64,000 nt of DNA, taken from NCBI RefSeq assembly GCF_921293095.1, contig NC_060258.1, positions 6,028,607 to 6,092,606 of the forward strand, given 5' to 3'. The notes under the pieces are model-generated. The model was not told where the DNA came from. It did not search any database and saw only the letters and a list, made by a program, of their open reading frames with translations. The translations under genes and the position numbers were made by a program. Below are positions 11,691 to 22,050 of this stretch, one piece after another. Numbering within the stretch: the stretch's first letter is position 1; each line of letters opens with the position of its first letter. The stretch comes from Ischnura elegans. Taxonomy: Eukaryota; Arthropoda; Insecta; Odonata; Coenagrionidae.

Positions 11691-13028
11691 AGTAGAAGTG
11701 TTGCTTATTGCAACATTTTTTATTTTAAATGAAGCATATTCTTAATATTTTCAACCTTCTCACACTTCCTGAGACAGCTCAGTCAATCCATCTTCTGTGG
11801 ATTGAAAAACATTGCATATGCATAAACTTAAATTTATTTTAATGCTTGACGCATTGCATCACCGTAGTGTGGGAGGATTATGAAGAAAAACTTCTCGGCT
11901 TTACTATTTATTGAGTCATTTAAAGTTATTTACATTTTTTATAGTGTTTATTTTTCATTTAGGTGTAGTGGGTTTAAGTGTAGCTTCATGTCAAAAACAT
12001 CTTCATGATGATGTAAAAAGTTTTGGATCAAAGTTCCAATCAGGTAATTGTTATTAAAAGAAAACATTTCAATCAATTTTGTGTCTCATTTTTGATAATT
12101 TTTTGTAGTTAAAGATGTCACTGTGATTTTGTTAAAGAGGGGATAAGTAATGGGATTTGATTTGTTGGAGGCAAGTCTATTTGTGCACATTACTCAGGGA
12201 TAAAACCATTGGGCCATAATGATAAAGTGAATATCAGTTTATCTGTGGTAATATTATTAATACCCAGCCCAGTATAGGAAATGGTTTAGATTCATCTTCC
12301 TTTATGTTTGCTTGAAGCACTTTTCAATAGAGTGATCAAAGACTTTGAGATGCGTTGGCTCCCTAATATTGTTTTCTTCTAAGCAAGCAGACTGTTTGAT
12401 CTTGATTCCAATTATGCAGGGTATCCCATTTATCTTGACCACCCGAAATAACTTTTTGTTCAGATGGAAGTTCAAAAATGTGTCAAGCAAATGTTCATAA
12501 GCCCTCAGGGGGACATTAATCAGCATGACTGCCTTCCTTGTATCTTTGTTTCTACAAAGATTTGAAGAGTGGTATGTCTTTTTTAAATGACACCCTATAT
12601 TTTTTATGAATGACTGGTGGAGTAGTTCCAATACCCGCCTTCCTGCACTAAGTGCTATTGAGTCAGACATTTTTCATAACACTGTGTTTATGTTAATGGT
12701 CCACTGTGCTACATTTTTGAATAAGTCTTTAGGAGAGGAAATGAACTGCCAAATAAAAAATATAGGGTGCCATTTTAAAAAGACATACCGCTGTTCATAT
12801 CTTTGTAAATAATAAAGCTACAAGGAAGTCAATCATGCTAATTAATGTCCCCCTGACGGCTAATGAACATTTGCTTGACACATTTTTGAATTTCCATCTG
12901 CACAAAAAGTTATTTCGGGTGATCAAGATAAATGGGACACCCAGTATTCTTCATGTAAAATTGTCATAGTGGATGTGTACAGCCTTTGGTTCAATGAATT
13001 ATCCCTAATATAATAATTTTTATTTCAG
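11691..13028. other. Non-coding stretch with a long fold-back
   Basis: No gene I can support. The open frames at 12300-12810 are by-products of the inverted repeat at 12419-12943. Confidence 0.5.
12419..12943. repeat. Fold-back element with about 195-bp arms
   Basis: The left arm (12419-12614) and right arm (12750-12943) are inverted copies at roughly 88 per cent identity over their full length, meeting around a spacer of about 135 bp. The outer ends read GGGTATCCCATTTATCTTGA and TGGGTGTCCCATTTATCTTGA when both are read inward. No target duplication is evident. It resembles a fold-back or MITE-type DNA element. Confidence 0.8.
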
Positions 13029-13187
13029 ATTGATTTTTTGAAAAGAGTTGGGGGTTCTACTCCACCAGATGCAACAAGGCGTGGGTTGAGAGCATCATTC
13101 TTAGATGATATTGCAAAATATTATTTATTGGAAGGCCTTAAAGGGAACATAAGTTTGGACAGACACACATTCATTTGGCTCTAAGCT
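13029..13187 (+). pseudogene. Orphan DUF4806 exon
   Basis: After the acceptor TTATTTCAG the exon encodes FLKRVGG, then D-x-x-RRGLRASFLDDIAKYY, then a GLKGNISLDRHTF stretch. This is the middle of the DUF4806 domain (GG, RR-x-L, LA-x-x-Y, KG, F). A TAA stops it four codons after HTF, five bases before a GTAAGT donor. No neighbouring exon with the domain's first or last part belongs to it. It looks like a leftover from a tandem duplication of the gene that follows. Confidence 0.6.
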
Positions 13188-14026
13188 GTAAGTAAAGTTT
13201 TCAAATTTCTATTAATTAAATACTTCAATGAGACCAACATATGTCAGTAGCTTAGGTATTTTCCTTGAGAGCTATCAGCAATCCATCCTTGCATTTTGTT
13301 GAAATTCTTGCAAGGACATTACTTTTGTTATTTTGTGCTGTCCAGCGCCCAGAATTGAATTATGCTCTCTAGTCTCTTGGGTTGTATTCAAAGTTAGTAC
13401 TCTCCCTTTCAATACAACCCTAGCATTCGATTATTTTTATTACCATTCCTATGATTTTCAAGATTGGCTGTTCTAAAAAATATCATGAGATAATTTCTGT
13501 TTTCTTTGAATGACATTCAATTATTGTTGTGCTTGCTTATTTCATTAACATTTGGACTAAACTTTTATTTCTCTAAAGTAAAGAAACCACTCTCCAGCCT
13601 TAAATTTATCAGGTGGATTTTGTGGGAAAATTAACTGCTTACGCCTTAATTATCGAGGTCATTTCAAGATCTCATGTAATGACAGTAATGATAATAGAAT
13701 CGCTCAAGAAAATGACTAAGTATATGCAGCCAAGCTCGTGTCTCAAACCCTTGTTTGTCATTTCATATGAAGTAATTTGCCAACTCTTGCCTCATAGAAA
13801 GTCCAAATTTGTGGGCTCTGACCTAGGTGGCAAGTGCAATACTAATCCTGCTGATTTCATCAGCTGACCATCACATCTTATTGGTTAAGTGCATCTATTT
13901 AAAAATGGCCCTATAAAAACTACTGTCTTAATTATATTATAGTCAATTTACTTCTCACCTTTATAATAAGATGAAAAGTACATTATACATATTTTTTAGT
14001 AATGTAAACTTCTGCTGGTCCCATAG
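13188..14026. other. Gap between DUF4806 exons
   Basis: AT-rich. The open frame at 13613-13867 has no recognisable motif and no conserved splice context, so I do not call it. Confidence 0.4.
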
Positions 14027-14736
14027 TTATTTCTGAAGACCTTCTTCAGTATTTAAAGAGAATTGAGAAGACGCAGCTGGAAATTTTAAAGGAAATTCGG
14101 GCTTTGAAAAGAGCTAAGTCGAACTGCCAGATGCCAGATGAAAGTGACAACGACTTATTATTGACCTGGAAATTCCCCATGGATACAATGGAAGAATTTG
14201 ATGCCCTGAAGGTGGAACTCCTCAAAAAGCCATTCCACGCAGCTCTGGTAAAATAAAACTTTTGAGTGTCATTTGTTTGATGGGCTTTTATAAGTAGCTA
14301 TTTGTGAGTTTTTTTTGTGTTGTAAAAATTCCTCTGATTTTTCAGACTGTAGAGTTATGCAGACGAGGTCGGAATAACATTACTGAGGGTGTTTTCGGCA
14401 TGTTATACCACCTATTTACCAATAACCTTGGTCGGAGATTTTCATTTTTCGGCCATTCCAAAATGAACACTAAAAAAATCCAGTTCTGTGCCACCAGAAC
14501 GTGTGCCTGTATTATTGGTATGTTGTGCTTATAAAATTATTTCAAAATGGGAACTGTTCAATAAAACTACTTGTGTCTAAAATCCTTACTAAAATTTAAT
14601 TTCAGATGCTTTCCGTTGCAAGCCCACATTAAAGGAATATGGCCATAAGCACATAAAGGAGAAGGCAGTTGACTGGTTCAGGCACGCTGAGTCAAGGCAT
14701 CAGAGGGTGGAGGAAAGGAAAACAAATTGTAAATAA
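14027..14736 (+). CDS. Short DUF4806 domain protein, three exons
   Basis: Exons 14027-14247, 14346-14517 and 14606-14736 have good acceptors (CCCATAG, TTTTTCAG, ATTTCAG) and GT donors, and they join in frame. A leading helix (DLLQYLKRIEKTQLEILKEI, coiled-coil-like) precedes the domain. The domain runs from FPMDTMEEFDAL through LYHLFTNNLGRRFSFFG to a basic end (AVDWFRHAESRHQR) and a TAA followed by AATAAAA. This order matches the seven-exon gene at 16.7 kb. The N-terminal WxVVEF part found there is absent, so the gene is either truncated or starts upstream in exons I cannot find. The function of DUF4806 proteins is unknown to me. It lies inside nested TIR pairs, suggesting mobility or capture. 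Confidence 0.65.
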
Positions 14737-14849
14737 GGAATAATAAAAAAATTTCCTTTGAAACGACACAATTTAAAGTATTATTTATTAAAGGTTGCAT
14801 CACGTTACGCTTCCGGTGGCGAAGATTTGTGAAAATGTAGTAAGGATTA

Positions 14850-15104
14850 AATTTTGGCAGTAAATTGGTTGACGTGAGACGTAGCTGCAACGTTGTGGCA
14901 ACCTATATGGTTTACAGAAGGTTGCAGGCAGGTTGCAATCATGTTACGTGTCACGTTGCAAAGATGTTGTGAAGACGTTGTGAAAACGTAGTACGGAGGA
15001 CGTTTGGCAGTAAATAAGACGTTGTCACAACGTTGCATGGAACTCCCAGTTGGTTGCCGTGAGACGTTGCTGCAACGTTGTGGCAACCATTATGGTTTAC
15101 AGGG
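14850..15104. repeat. AACGTT iteron block, right, with GTTTACAGGG end
   Basis: Two diverged tandem units each end in GCAACGTTGTGGCAACC, then ATATGG or ATTATGG, then TTTACAG. In between are many AACGTT, GTTGCA and ACGTTGTGA words. The final CCCTGTAAAC (read inward) matches the start of the left block at 10657. Confidence 0.7.
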
Positions 15105-16112
15105 CCATTATAAATAAAGGGAAATAGGCAAATACGATAATCAAAAACTGGAAGTCACTACCATTCTTATATTCATCACGTATACCTCACTATGAAGAGC
15201 TCGCTATGATAAAAACTACTACTTAATCACTGATTTTAAGCGTCACATTATCTCACACAAGTGACTTTTCTCATTACAATTCCTTGGTACGATTGATATA
15301 CTTGCATAAACAAATTTCACACACAGCCTTGAACTTGATAACTTCGTCGTGAAACGTAATCTCTACGGAGTTAAGTTTGGGCCAAGGTAACACAACTGAA
15401 TAACTAAGGTTAAAAAGGCCACTGACAATTTTTACATTACTACCAGACACTTCTCGATAGCGTAATACCACTTTTTACAAACCAGTCAAAATGGAACACT
15501 GATAATTACAGCTCTTGGCAGATATTTGTCATCGTAGTCAAACTTTGTGCAGTACAACCACTGGCACTGTGATTAACGGTACCTAGTTGTCACATTAAAA
15601 ATAACACTATTCTGGAACAAAAGATGTTTGTAGAATCTCCAAGCAGTGAGCAAAAGTTGCATTCACCTTAAAATTCAAGCAGTAATCACGTTGAAAGTAA
15701 TGCTATTTTGTCCCAGAAAATGTTCTTAGAAATTTCCAAGCAGCAAGCAGAAGTTGTATTCGCCTTACAATACAAGAAGTTGTCACGTGAAAAAAATACT
15801 ATTTTGCCACAAAAGATGTTCGTAGAAATCTCCAAGGGGCGAGCAACAGCTGTATTCACCTTACAATACAAGCATATGTAGTCCTTACCGACGAATTTTC
15901 CTGTACCTATCCAGAAATAGAAGAAGTTTTTGCATATAAAAACATAGTGGACATTTAAAAAAATTCCAAATTGTTCTAATTAAATAAATGAATGAAGATC
16001 AACTTACAATAAACTTATCCATCTCCAACGGCCGTGGCTCAGACTGCTACAACGATGTTATTTAGGTATTATAATTTTTTGTTCAACTGCTCCAGTTTTA
16101 TATTTTATACGC
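15105..16112. other. Non-coding stretch in the TIR element
   Basis: Contains three or four loosely repeated stretches of about 90-100 bp (15600-15880) sharing ATGTTCGTAGAAATCTCCAA-like and CACCTTACAATACAAG-like words. No gene seen. Confidence 0.4.
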
Positions 16113-16728
16113 TTATTCCGACATTAATATTATAAATAACACAAAATATGAGGGCTTCCGAGTCTCTATCGTCGGATATTTAGTTTTAAAAATGCCAGCT
16201 TGACCCGAAAAAGGTGAACAAACGTCCGCCATTAGGGGTCGGTATCTCACCACCGGGGTAGCTGACCGTGGTATCATATTGACCCCCAAGCCGTGGTGTG
16301 ACACCGACCGGTGGTCACTCGTAATCGCTCGGAGGCGGTAAACGTGCTTCGGGGCCGTACGACACCGCATGCGGTGAGCCGTTCATAATAGGCCCTTTAA
16401 TTCCATTAGGCACTAAGGGATGTGTGTTCCCAATGTGACTTTGGAATTTCCAGAGTCCTATTATGTTGCTGTGATGCGTCATAAATAAGTTAATATTGTG
16501 TTAGCTACCATGTTCATCATAATTTGTTGATTTCAAATGAAGTGATGTTGCATTTGTTAAACAAATTAGATTTCATTGTTAGGTGTTTTAGTGTATGTAT
16601 ATATAGATGTAGGGTTGGGAGGTTACCTGGTATTGAAATAGTGTATAACTTGAATTCTGGAGAAGAATTACTGCTCAGAAGTTTAATTACATCCCCAAAT
16701 AAAGTAGGTACAGTGACCAGTGATAGAA

Positions 16729-19203
16729 ATGGATAGTTGGGTTGTGGTAGAGTTCATACCGGCCAATGAGGGTGACATGCCAGATTGCAAGGCAGTGCCT
16801 ACTACGTGGCTGTTGGAGAGTAAGGGTACCATGATGTATTGCTACCCTAGTGGAATGACTGATAGGCAGATTATCTTCATCATTGCCAGCCATGCACTGT
16901 CACACCCATCTTGGAGTAAGTTCAGGGTTAGAAAATTTCCTAAGAGTGTTTGTGGTGAGCAAATTTGGTTATTCTTGGAATCTTGTTATTAGTTGAGAAT
17001 TTTGGCATAACTCTCAGGGAATTAATTTTAGTAGTGTCAAATTTGTTTATGGTTTTGTCATGATTTCCACTGTCATTCTTATCTAATTATTTTCGCATGA
17101 AAGATTATAACCTGTAAAATTCTTCACTTAGATTCATACGCGAAGGCCAGAGAGCTGGAGTTAGTAGCCATTGATACCTCTGATGTGGATGCCGATAAGG
17201 TCCTTGGATGAGGTCAAAGAGGGAATAGGGCAAAGTATGAGAGTGATGATGATAGTGATCATTGCCCGAGGAGGAAAATGCCATCTCCTCCAAAGATGGT
17301 TAAAGGTGAAGTATTAACTATGGTTCTTTGTTATGCTTATTGACTGCTTTGTGATTTTGCATTTATACGTGATGGTATATAATGCTTTGTATATAATATT
17401 CATTCCCATGGTGTAATAGAAACCACACCAAGACAAAAATCTGTGCTCATTTCGCATAATGTAAGGACTTCAGAAGCTGCTGCAATTTTTATGGAGAGTC
17501 AAGGGCCCTCTACAAGCTATACTTCAGCCATTAATGCTGATACCAGTACCTCTTTAGGTTGGTAATTCACAAATTTGTTTTCAGAGTTGGATTCAGTGCA
17601 TAACATGGTTTCATTTTTGTAATTTTGCAAATACTACTAATCAGTATTGGTTGTTTCTATGAAGTTAGTTATGTTAGTCATGTTTTCTCATTCTAATATT
17701 CATTTTCTGGCCTCATAGGCGGTGGAGTGTAGTAAATATTTTATCTTCATAGAAGCAAATGTCTAACTGCGTAGTCATAAGTCTACTCAAATATTAAGCC
17801 AGTATATTTTATGCTTTCCTTGGACATAATGAGATTTCTATTCTCTTCCTTCTGCTTAGTGTTCCATTAAAACTTATTTTGTATTTCAGATAAATTTTCC
17901 AGTGGTGGGGCATGCAACTGTGGCTGCAAGGAAAATAAACGTAAGTACTCAACTGTATTCTTTAAATTATGTGGAAGTTTTAAATTAAATTGCTTTAAGT
18001 GCATCTTTTATTTTAAATCAGGTTTGATTGACGTTTTGCTAAAAAGAGTGGAGACAACTAATGTTCTCCTACTCGAGACGACACAATCACTGGTTGCAGC
18101 AGTGAACAACCTGAAAGAAAGACCTTCTCATTTTCAAGGGGTTCCAGATGTTGAACTGAATTTCCCGTTGAGGACTGTCGAGGACTATGAAGTAATAGAG
18201 AATGATCTGAAAGACGTGGCATTCAGGGAGTTAGTGGTAAGTTGAGGAGATGATTTTCCTATATGACAGCCTGTTTAGCTATTGCTCTCACTTCTATGTC
18301 TAACGATCCCTTCACTTTCCAGAAAGGGGTATTGAAGATCCAGGGTGGGGCTTCACTGGTGACTGCCGTCAATGGGATAATGTACTATGCAATGACGGAT
18401 GCTTTGGGGAAATGTTTTACTTATAAGGGAGTCCCAGCCCGGAATAAATTTAGCTTCAAAGATTCTAGGCTTGATAAATTGATATTTGGTAAGTAATGCA
18501 TTGGCATTTATATTTAAACCCAATGAATTTTTTTCACCTCATTAGTTTTCAGCAGGTTTATTTTGCTCACACTGCATTGTTTTCTGCTGTTCTCAGTTCA
18601 TTAAGGAGTTAATGTGAAATCAGTGTAAACTAATAACTTCTGTGGAGCAATCATCCAAATGTCAAGTTGTGGTATTCAATATTTGGATTGGGTCATGGCA
18701 TTTTCTTTCACCTTTAATTAATAACATTAAAGTTATTAGAGTACTATGTAATGTCATTTTTAACCATAAGATAACTTCATTTACCTTCACTTTCTATTAA
18801 AAAGTGACACATCTCATGGAAATATTATATGAATTATATCTCATGATCTTAAATTGTTGTATACTGTTTGGTCTTGTGAAGGTGGTTTTCAAATGCAAGT
18901 ATATATTTAGTTTTCAAAAGTTCACAATGGTAGAATCCTTGTTTCTTTATGGTTGCACTCTTGTTTATCTTGTTGCCATTGGGTTTTGACTTGTCAGCCT
19001 AGTGAGAACAAGATGTTGCGTGTGGGAATTTTATGGCACTGAATTCTTTTTTCATTTCAGAAGTGATACAGGGGAGACCATGTTTGGCCAACCACTCTAG
19101 AAAAGAGGTTGGAAAGGCAGTGGCAGAGTGGCTGCGGCAGGCTGGTGCAAGGGACAGGAGGAAGCAAGCGAAGGATGCTCAACCTCGATTAGAATCATTG
19201 TAA
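16729..19203 (+). CDS. DUF4806 gene, seven exons, with one in-frame TGA
   Basis: Exons: 16729-16954, 17132-17305, 17420-17557, 17890-17940, 18022-18236, 18323-18488, 19061-19203. All joins use GT donors and AG acceptors, and the coding phases fit. Residues 1-62 form the N-terminal module typical of this family (WVVVEFIPANE, CYPSGM). A SYAKARELE stretch and an acidic, serine-rich region follow, then a short CNCGC exon. A helical segment leads into DUF4806 proper (FPLRTVEDYEVIENDL ... GIMYYAMTDALGKCFTYKG ... AVAEWLRQAGARDRRKQ). TGA at 17209-17211 in exon 2 interrupts an otherwise open frame, so the copy is a young pseudogene, a polymorphic null, or a sequencing error. The role of the family is unknown to me. 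Its 3' end runs straight into a minisatellite. Confidence 0.7.
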
Positions 19204-19690
19204 TTTAAAATGTTTGGAATTTGTATGCGATGTTAATGGAACTTGATTAGATTCATTGCCGTTTTAAACGCTGGGCATTGGTGTATACTGTTCATAGTTC
19301 TATTAGATTCACTGCACTTTATTAGAACTTGATTAGATTCATTGCTGTTTTAAATTCTTGGAATTTGTGTATACTCTTAATAGAGTTCTATTAGATTCAT
19401 TGTACTTTAATAGAACTTGATTAGATTCATTGCTGTTTTAAATGCTTGGAATTTGTGTATACTGTTGATAGAGTCCTATTAGATTCATTGTACTTTAATA
19501 GAACTTGATTAGATTCATTGCTGTTTTAAATTCTTGGAATTTGTGTATACTCTTAATAGAGTTCTATTAGATTCATTGTACTTTAATAGAACTTGATTAG
19601 ATTCATTGCTGTTTTAAATGCTTGGAATTTGTGTATGCTGTTGATAGAGTTCTATTAGATTCACAGTACTTTAATAGAACTTGATTAGGT
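19204..19690. repeat. 88-bp minisatellite, left part
   Basis: About five tandem units of 88 bp begin within bases of the DUF4806 stop codon. Each unit holds two related half-units around TTAGATTCATTG and TTAGATTCA, plus CTTGGAATTTGTGTATACT. The array continues on the far side of the Penelope-like insertion at 21656. Confidence 0.85.
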
Positions 19691-19893
19691 TAGTTACTTG
19701 ATTGAAGCTTTCGCGGCTCATGATGATTAAAATAAGTCACATACGGGTGTATGCCGCGTGTCGTAATGGAGATAGCCCCGACGTTTCGCGACCGACTGCT
19801 GGTCACTTTTTCAAGGGAATAATTTTAGGATTGGGGTTTTGCTGCCTTTTTATATTTTAGGTGGGAGGGGTGGACGGAGCGTGTGGGGAGTTA

Positions 19894-20802
19894 AGCCCGT
19901 ATGACACTTCCCAATTTATTGGCCAATCCATTGGATATTGGATTGTGGACCCACTGACACACACCAATTTCCAGCCCAATCTCCGTTTCACAATATTGGG
20001 CACAATTTCTTGGCCAATCTAGATTTTAGAACGGGTTCTATTTTCTCGAGGCCAATCTCCAATCAGAACTCAGTCTTGTCGACTTCTAGTGGCCAAATCT
20101 AGAAGCTCTTTGCAAAACATTTCACCTCGGAATTTTAATATCATATATAAAATCTTTAGAAGCATAGCAATCCATGGAATAGCTCAAATAATTAATATGT
20201 ACTTTGAGAGAACATAAATTCACAAACATCAACTGTCTAAAGGGGGTAATTCGGAAATAACATTTCGGATATTTAATGAATAAAAACGTCGTGATTCTCC
20301 TCGATTGCGTCTATATTTTGTTTAAATTACAATTATTAAACTATTTTTCATGATTTGAGCGCTAAAGTTTCGGGTGAAAGTCCCAATTGATGACACAATC
20401 TCTGTTTATTCGATGAACATATTCCAGCCAAAACGAGCCGCTACGTTATCTAGGCTCACCTATGAGATCACAATATTTTCTATCTCTCATCATTCAAGGA
20501 ACTCACCCGAATGAAATTTCGAGCAATTCGAAAATATCTTTGCAGCCCCTCGAAATAGTTATTAAATTTACAATTATTATGCCACCTCCCATTCTGTAGC
20601 TCATTGGCAATCAATCTGCGTCTTGAGATGCTCTTTTGTCATTTTGTGTTATGTGGCGTTCTCTAGTGGGGTATTAGAACACTATAACGGCCAATATTGG
20701 TGTAAATATTGGTACGTGTCATACGATGCCTAAAACCCAATATTTTAACCAATATTGCGCGCCGATATATTGGCCAATAAATTGGCAAGTGTCATACGGG
20801 CT
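19894..20802. mobile_element. 909-bp non-autonomous TIR element
   Basis: Both ends read AGCCCGTATGACACTT when taken inward, and the TIRs continue as CCAATTTATTGGCCAAT for about 33 bp with few mismatches. The flanks are TTA on both sides (19891-19893, 20803-20805), fitting a PIF/Harbinger-type target duplication. The interior has no coding stretch. CCAATATTGG-like words recur inside. Confidence 0.8.
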
Positions 20803-20819
20803 TTAAGACTGGAGGGGGA

Positions 20820-21479
20820 AGATAACGAAATGTTTCGGATGACTGGGTTCCAAGTATTGCTGATTCTTAATCCGGTATCTCTATTGTAGTTGTTCTTGTT
20901 TTTCTTTATTTCTATGGCCTCGCGGATGAGTCAGGCTTTAAAATGTTTCACCCTCGCGATGACTTTTGATTTTTCGAAGTCGATCGCATGTCCACTGGCT
21001 TCGTGCTCCGCTACGGCTGAATTTGAAGTGTAACCCAGTCAAATGGCCCGCTTGTGTTTTTCTATCCGAGTTTTGACTGTTCGTCCGGTTTCCCTGATGT
21101 ATTTCTTGTCACACGATCGGCAGGGGATTTCGTATACTCCTTCAATTTGCAGTGGCGTCCTATCCTTGGCATTTCCGAGGTGTCGTACTTGGGCGTGTGG
21201 TTTAAAAATGGCTCTTATGTCGAATTTCTGGATGATGTTCCCGATCTTATGAGTCGTTCCTTTCACGTAGGGGAGGAAGGCTTTCTTTTGGTCAATGATG
21301 TCTTCTGCGTCTTGGGAATTGTTCCTGTTGTCCTTGTTGATAATCTCTCTAAAATTTCGGGATATAGCTCTGTTGTCGTAACCATTAAGACGTAGTATGG
21401 ATTTCAGCTTAATAATTTCTGAAGATAGATTCTGTGGGTCTCTCAGACGGATCGAGCATTCAATTAGAGAGGTCATCAC
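20820..21479 (-). pseudogene. Penelope-type GIY-YIG endonuclease region
   Basis: The minus-strand translation has PLQIEGVYEIPCRSCDKKYI, followed by ETGRTVKTRIEKHKRAI, the Penelope form of the GIY-YIG nuclease motif. Beyond it come AVAEHEASGHAIDF and a final NTWNPVI stretch. In this family the domain follows the reverse transcriptase and nicks DNA for target-primed insertion. The polymerase is not present in this copy. Confidence 0.8.
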
Positions 21480-21655
21480 AGCGTTTAATTGAGCAGGGTG
21501 GTGATGAGAACTGGCATGGAGATACCCCTCCCACCTGAAATATAAAAAGGCAGCAAAAACCCAATCCTAACATTATTCCCTTGAAAAAAGTGATCAGCAG
21601 TCGGTCGTGAAACGTCAGGGCTATCTCCATTAGGACATGCGGCATACACTTATTT

Positions 21656-22050
21656 TAGGTTCAGTTATTTTAAATGCTTACAATTTGTATATACTGTTCA
21701 TAGAATTCTATTAGATTCACTTCACTTTAATAGAACTTGATTAGATTCAGTTATTATAAATGCTTAGAATTTGTGTACACTGTTCATAGAACTCTATTAC
21801 AATCACTGTACTTTAATAGAACTTAAGTAGATTCATTGTAATTTGAAATGATTGGAATTTGTATACGATGTTAATAGAACTTGATTAGATTCATTGCTGT
21901 TTTAAAAGCTTGGAATTTGTGTATACTGTTAACAGAATTCTATTAGATTCACTTTACTTCATGTTTGGAGTTTGCATAAGATCTTAACAGAACTCAGTTA
22001 CATTAACTGTAATTTGAAAAACTTGGAATCTGTATGTGATATAAATAGAT
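21656..22050. repeat. 88-bp minisatellite, right part
   Basis: Three to four further units of the array at 19204-19690, increasingly diverged to the right. Confidence 0.8.

Larger units (their letters stand above)
9083..16396. mobile_element. Large TIR element carrying DUF4806 exons (candidate)
   Basis: The left end reads GGGGCCTATTACGAAC and the right end, on the opposite strand, AGGGCCTATTATGAAC. Both are flanked by the trinucleotide TTA (9080-9082 and 16397-16399), as expected for the TTA/TAA target duplications of PIF/Harbinger transposons. The two subterminal regions are GC-rich and unlike the AT-rich interior. I see no transposase. Instead the interior has an orphan DUF4806 exon, a three-exon DUF4806 gene, two AACGTT iteron blocks, a long fold-back and perfect palindromes. 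A second pair of inverted ends, CCCTGTAAAC (10657 and 15104), is nested inside. The ends could belong to two different elements that happen to match, so the single-element reading is an inference. Confidence 0.5.
19700..21655 (-). mobile_element. Penelope-like element fragment with inverted terminal repeats
   Basis: Inverted arms of about 130 bp (19732-19868 and 21526-21650) share the words AGCAGTCGGTCG and GAAACGTC and are near 88 per cent alike. Between them, on the minus strand, lies the C-terminal part of a Penelope-type protein. The fragment is 5'-truncated and interrupted by another insertion (19894-20802). It split a pre-existing minisatellite. An AGGTT word on both sides may be the target duplication. 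Confidence 0.75.

Noticed and set aside
12302-12812. Two open frames of 122 and 68 codons near 12.3-12.8 kb
   Set aside because: They lie in the arms and spacer of the fold-back and translate the same inverted sequence.
13613-13867. 84-codon frame between DUF4806 exons
   Set aside because: It has no motif and no matching splice sites, and it does not resemble the N-terminal part of the neighbouring gene.
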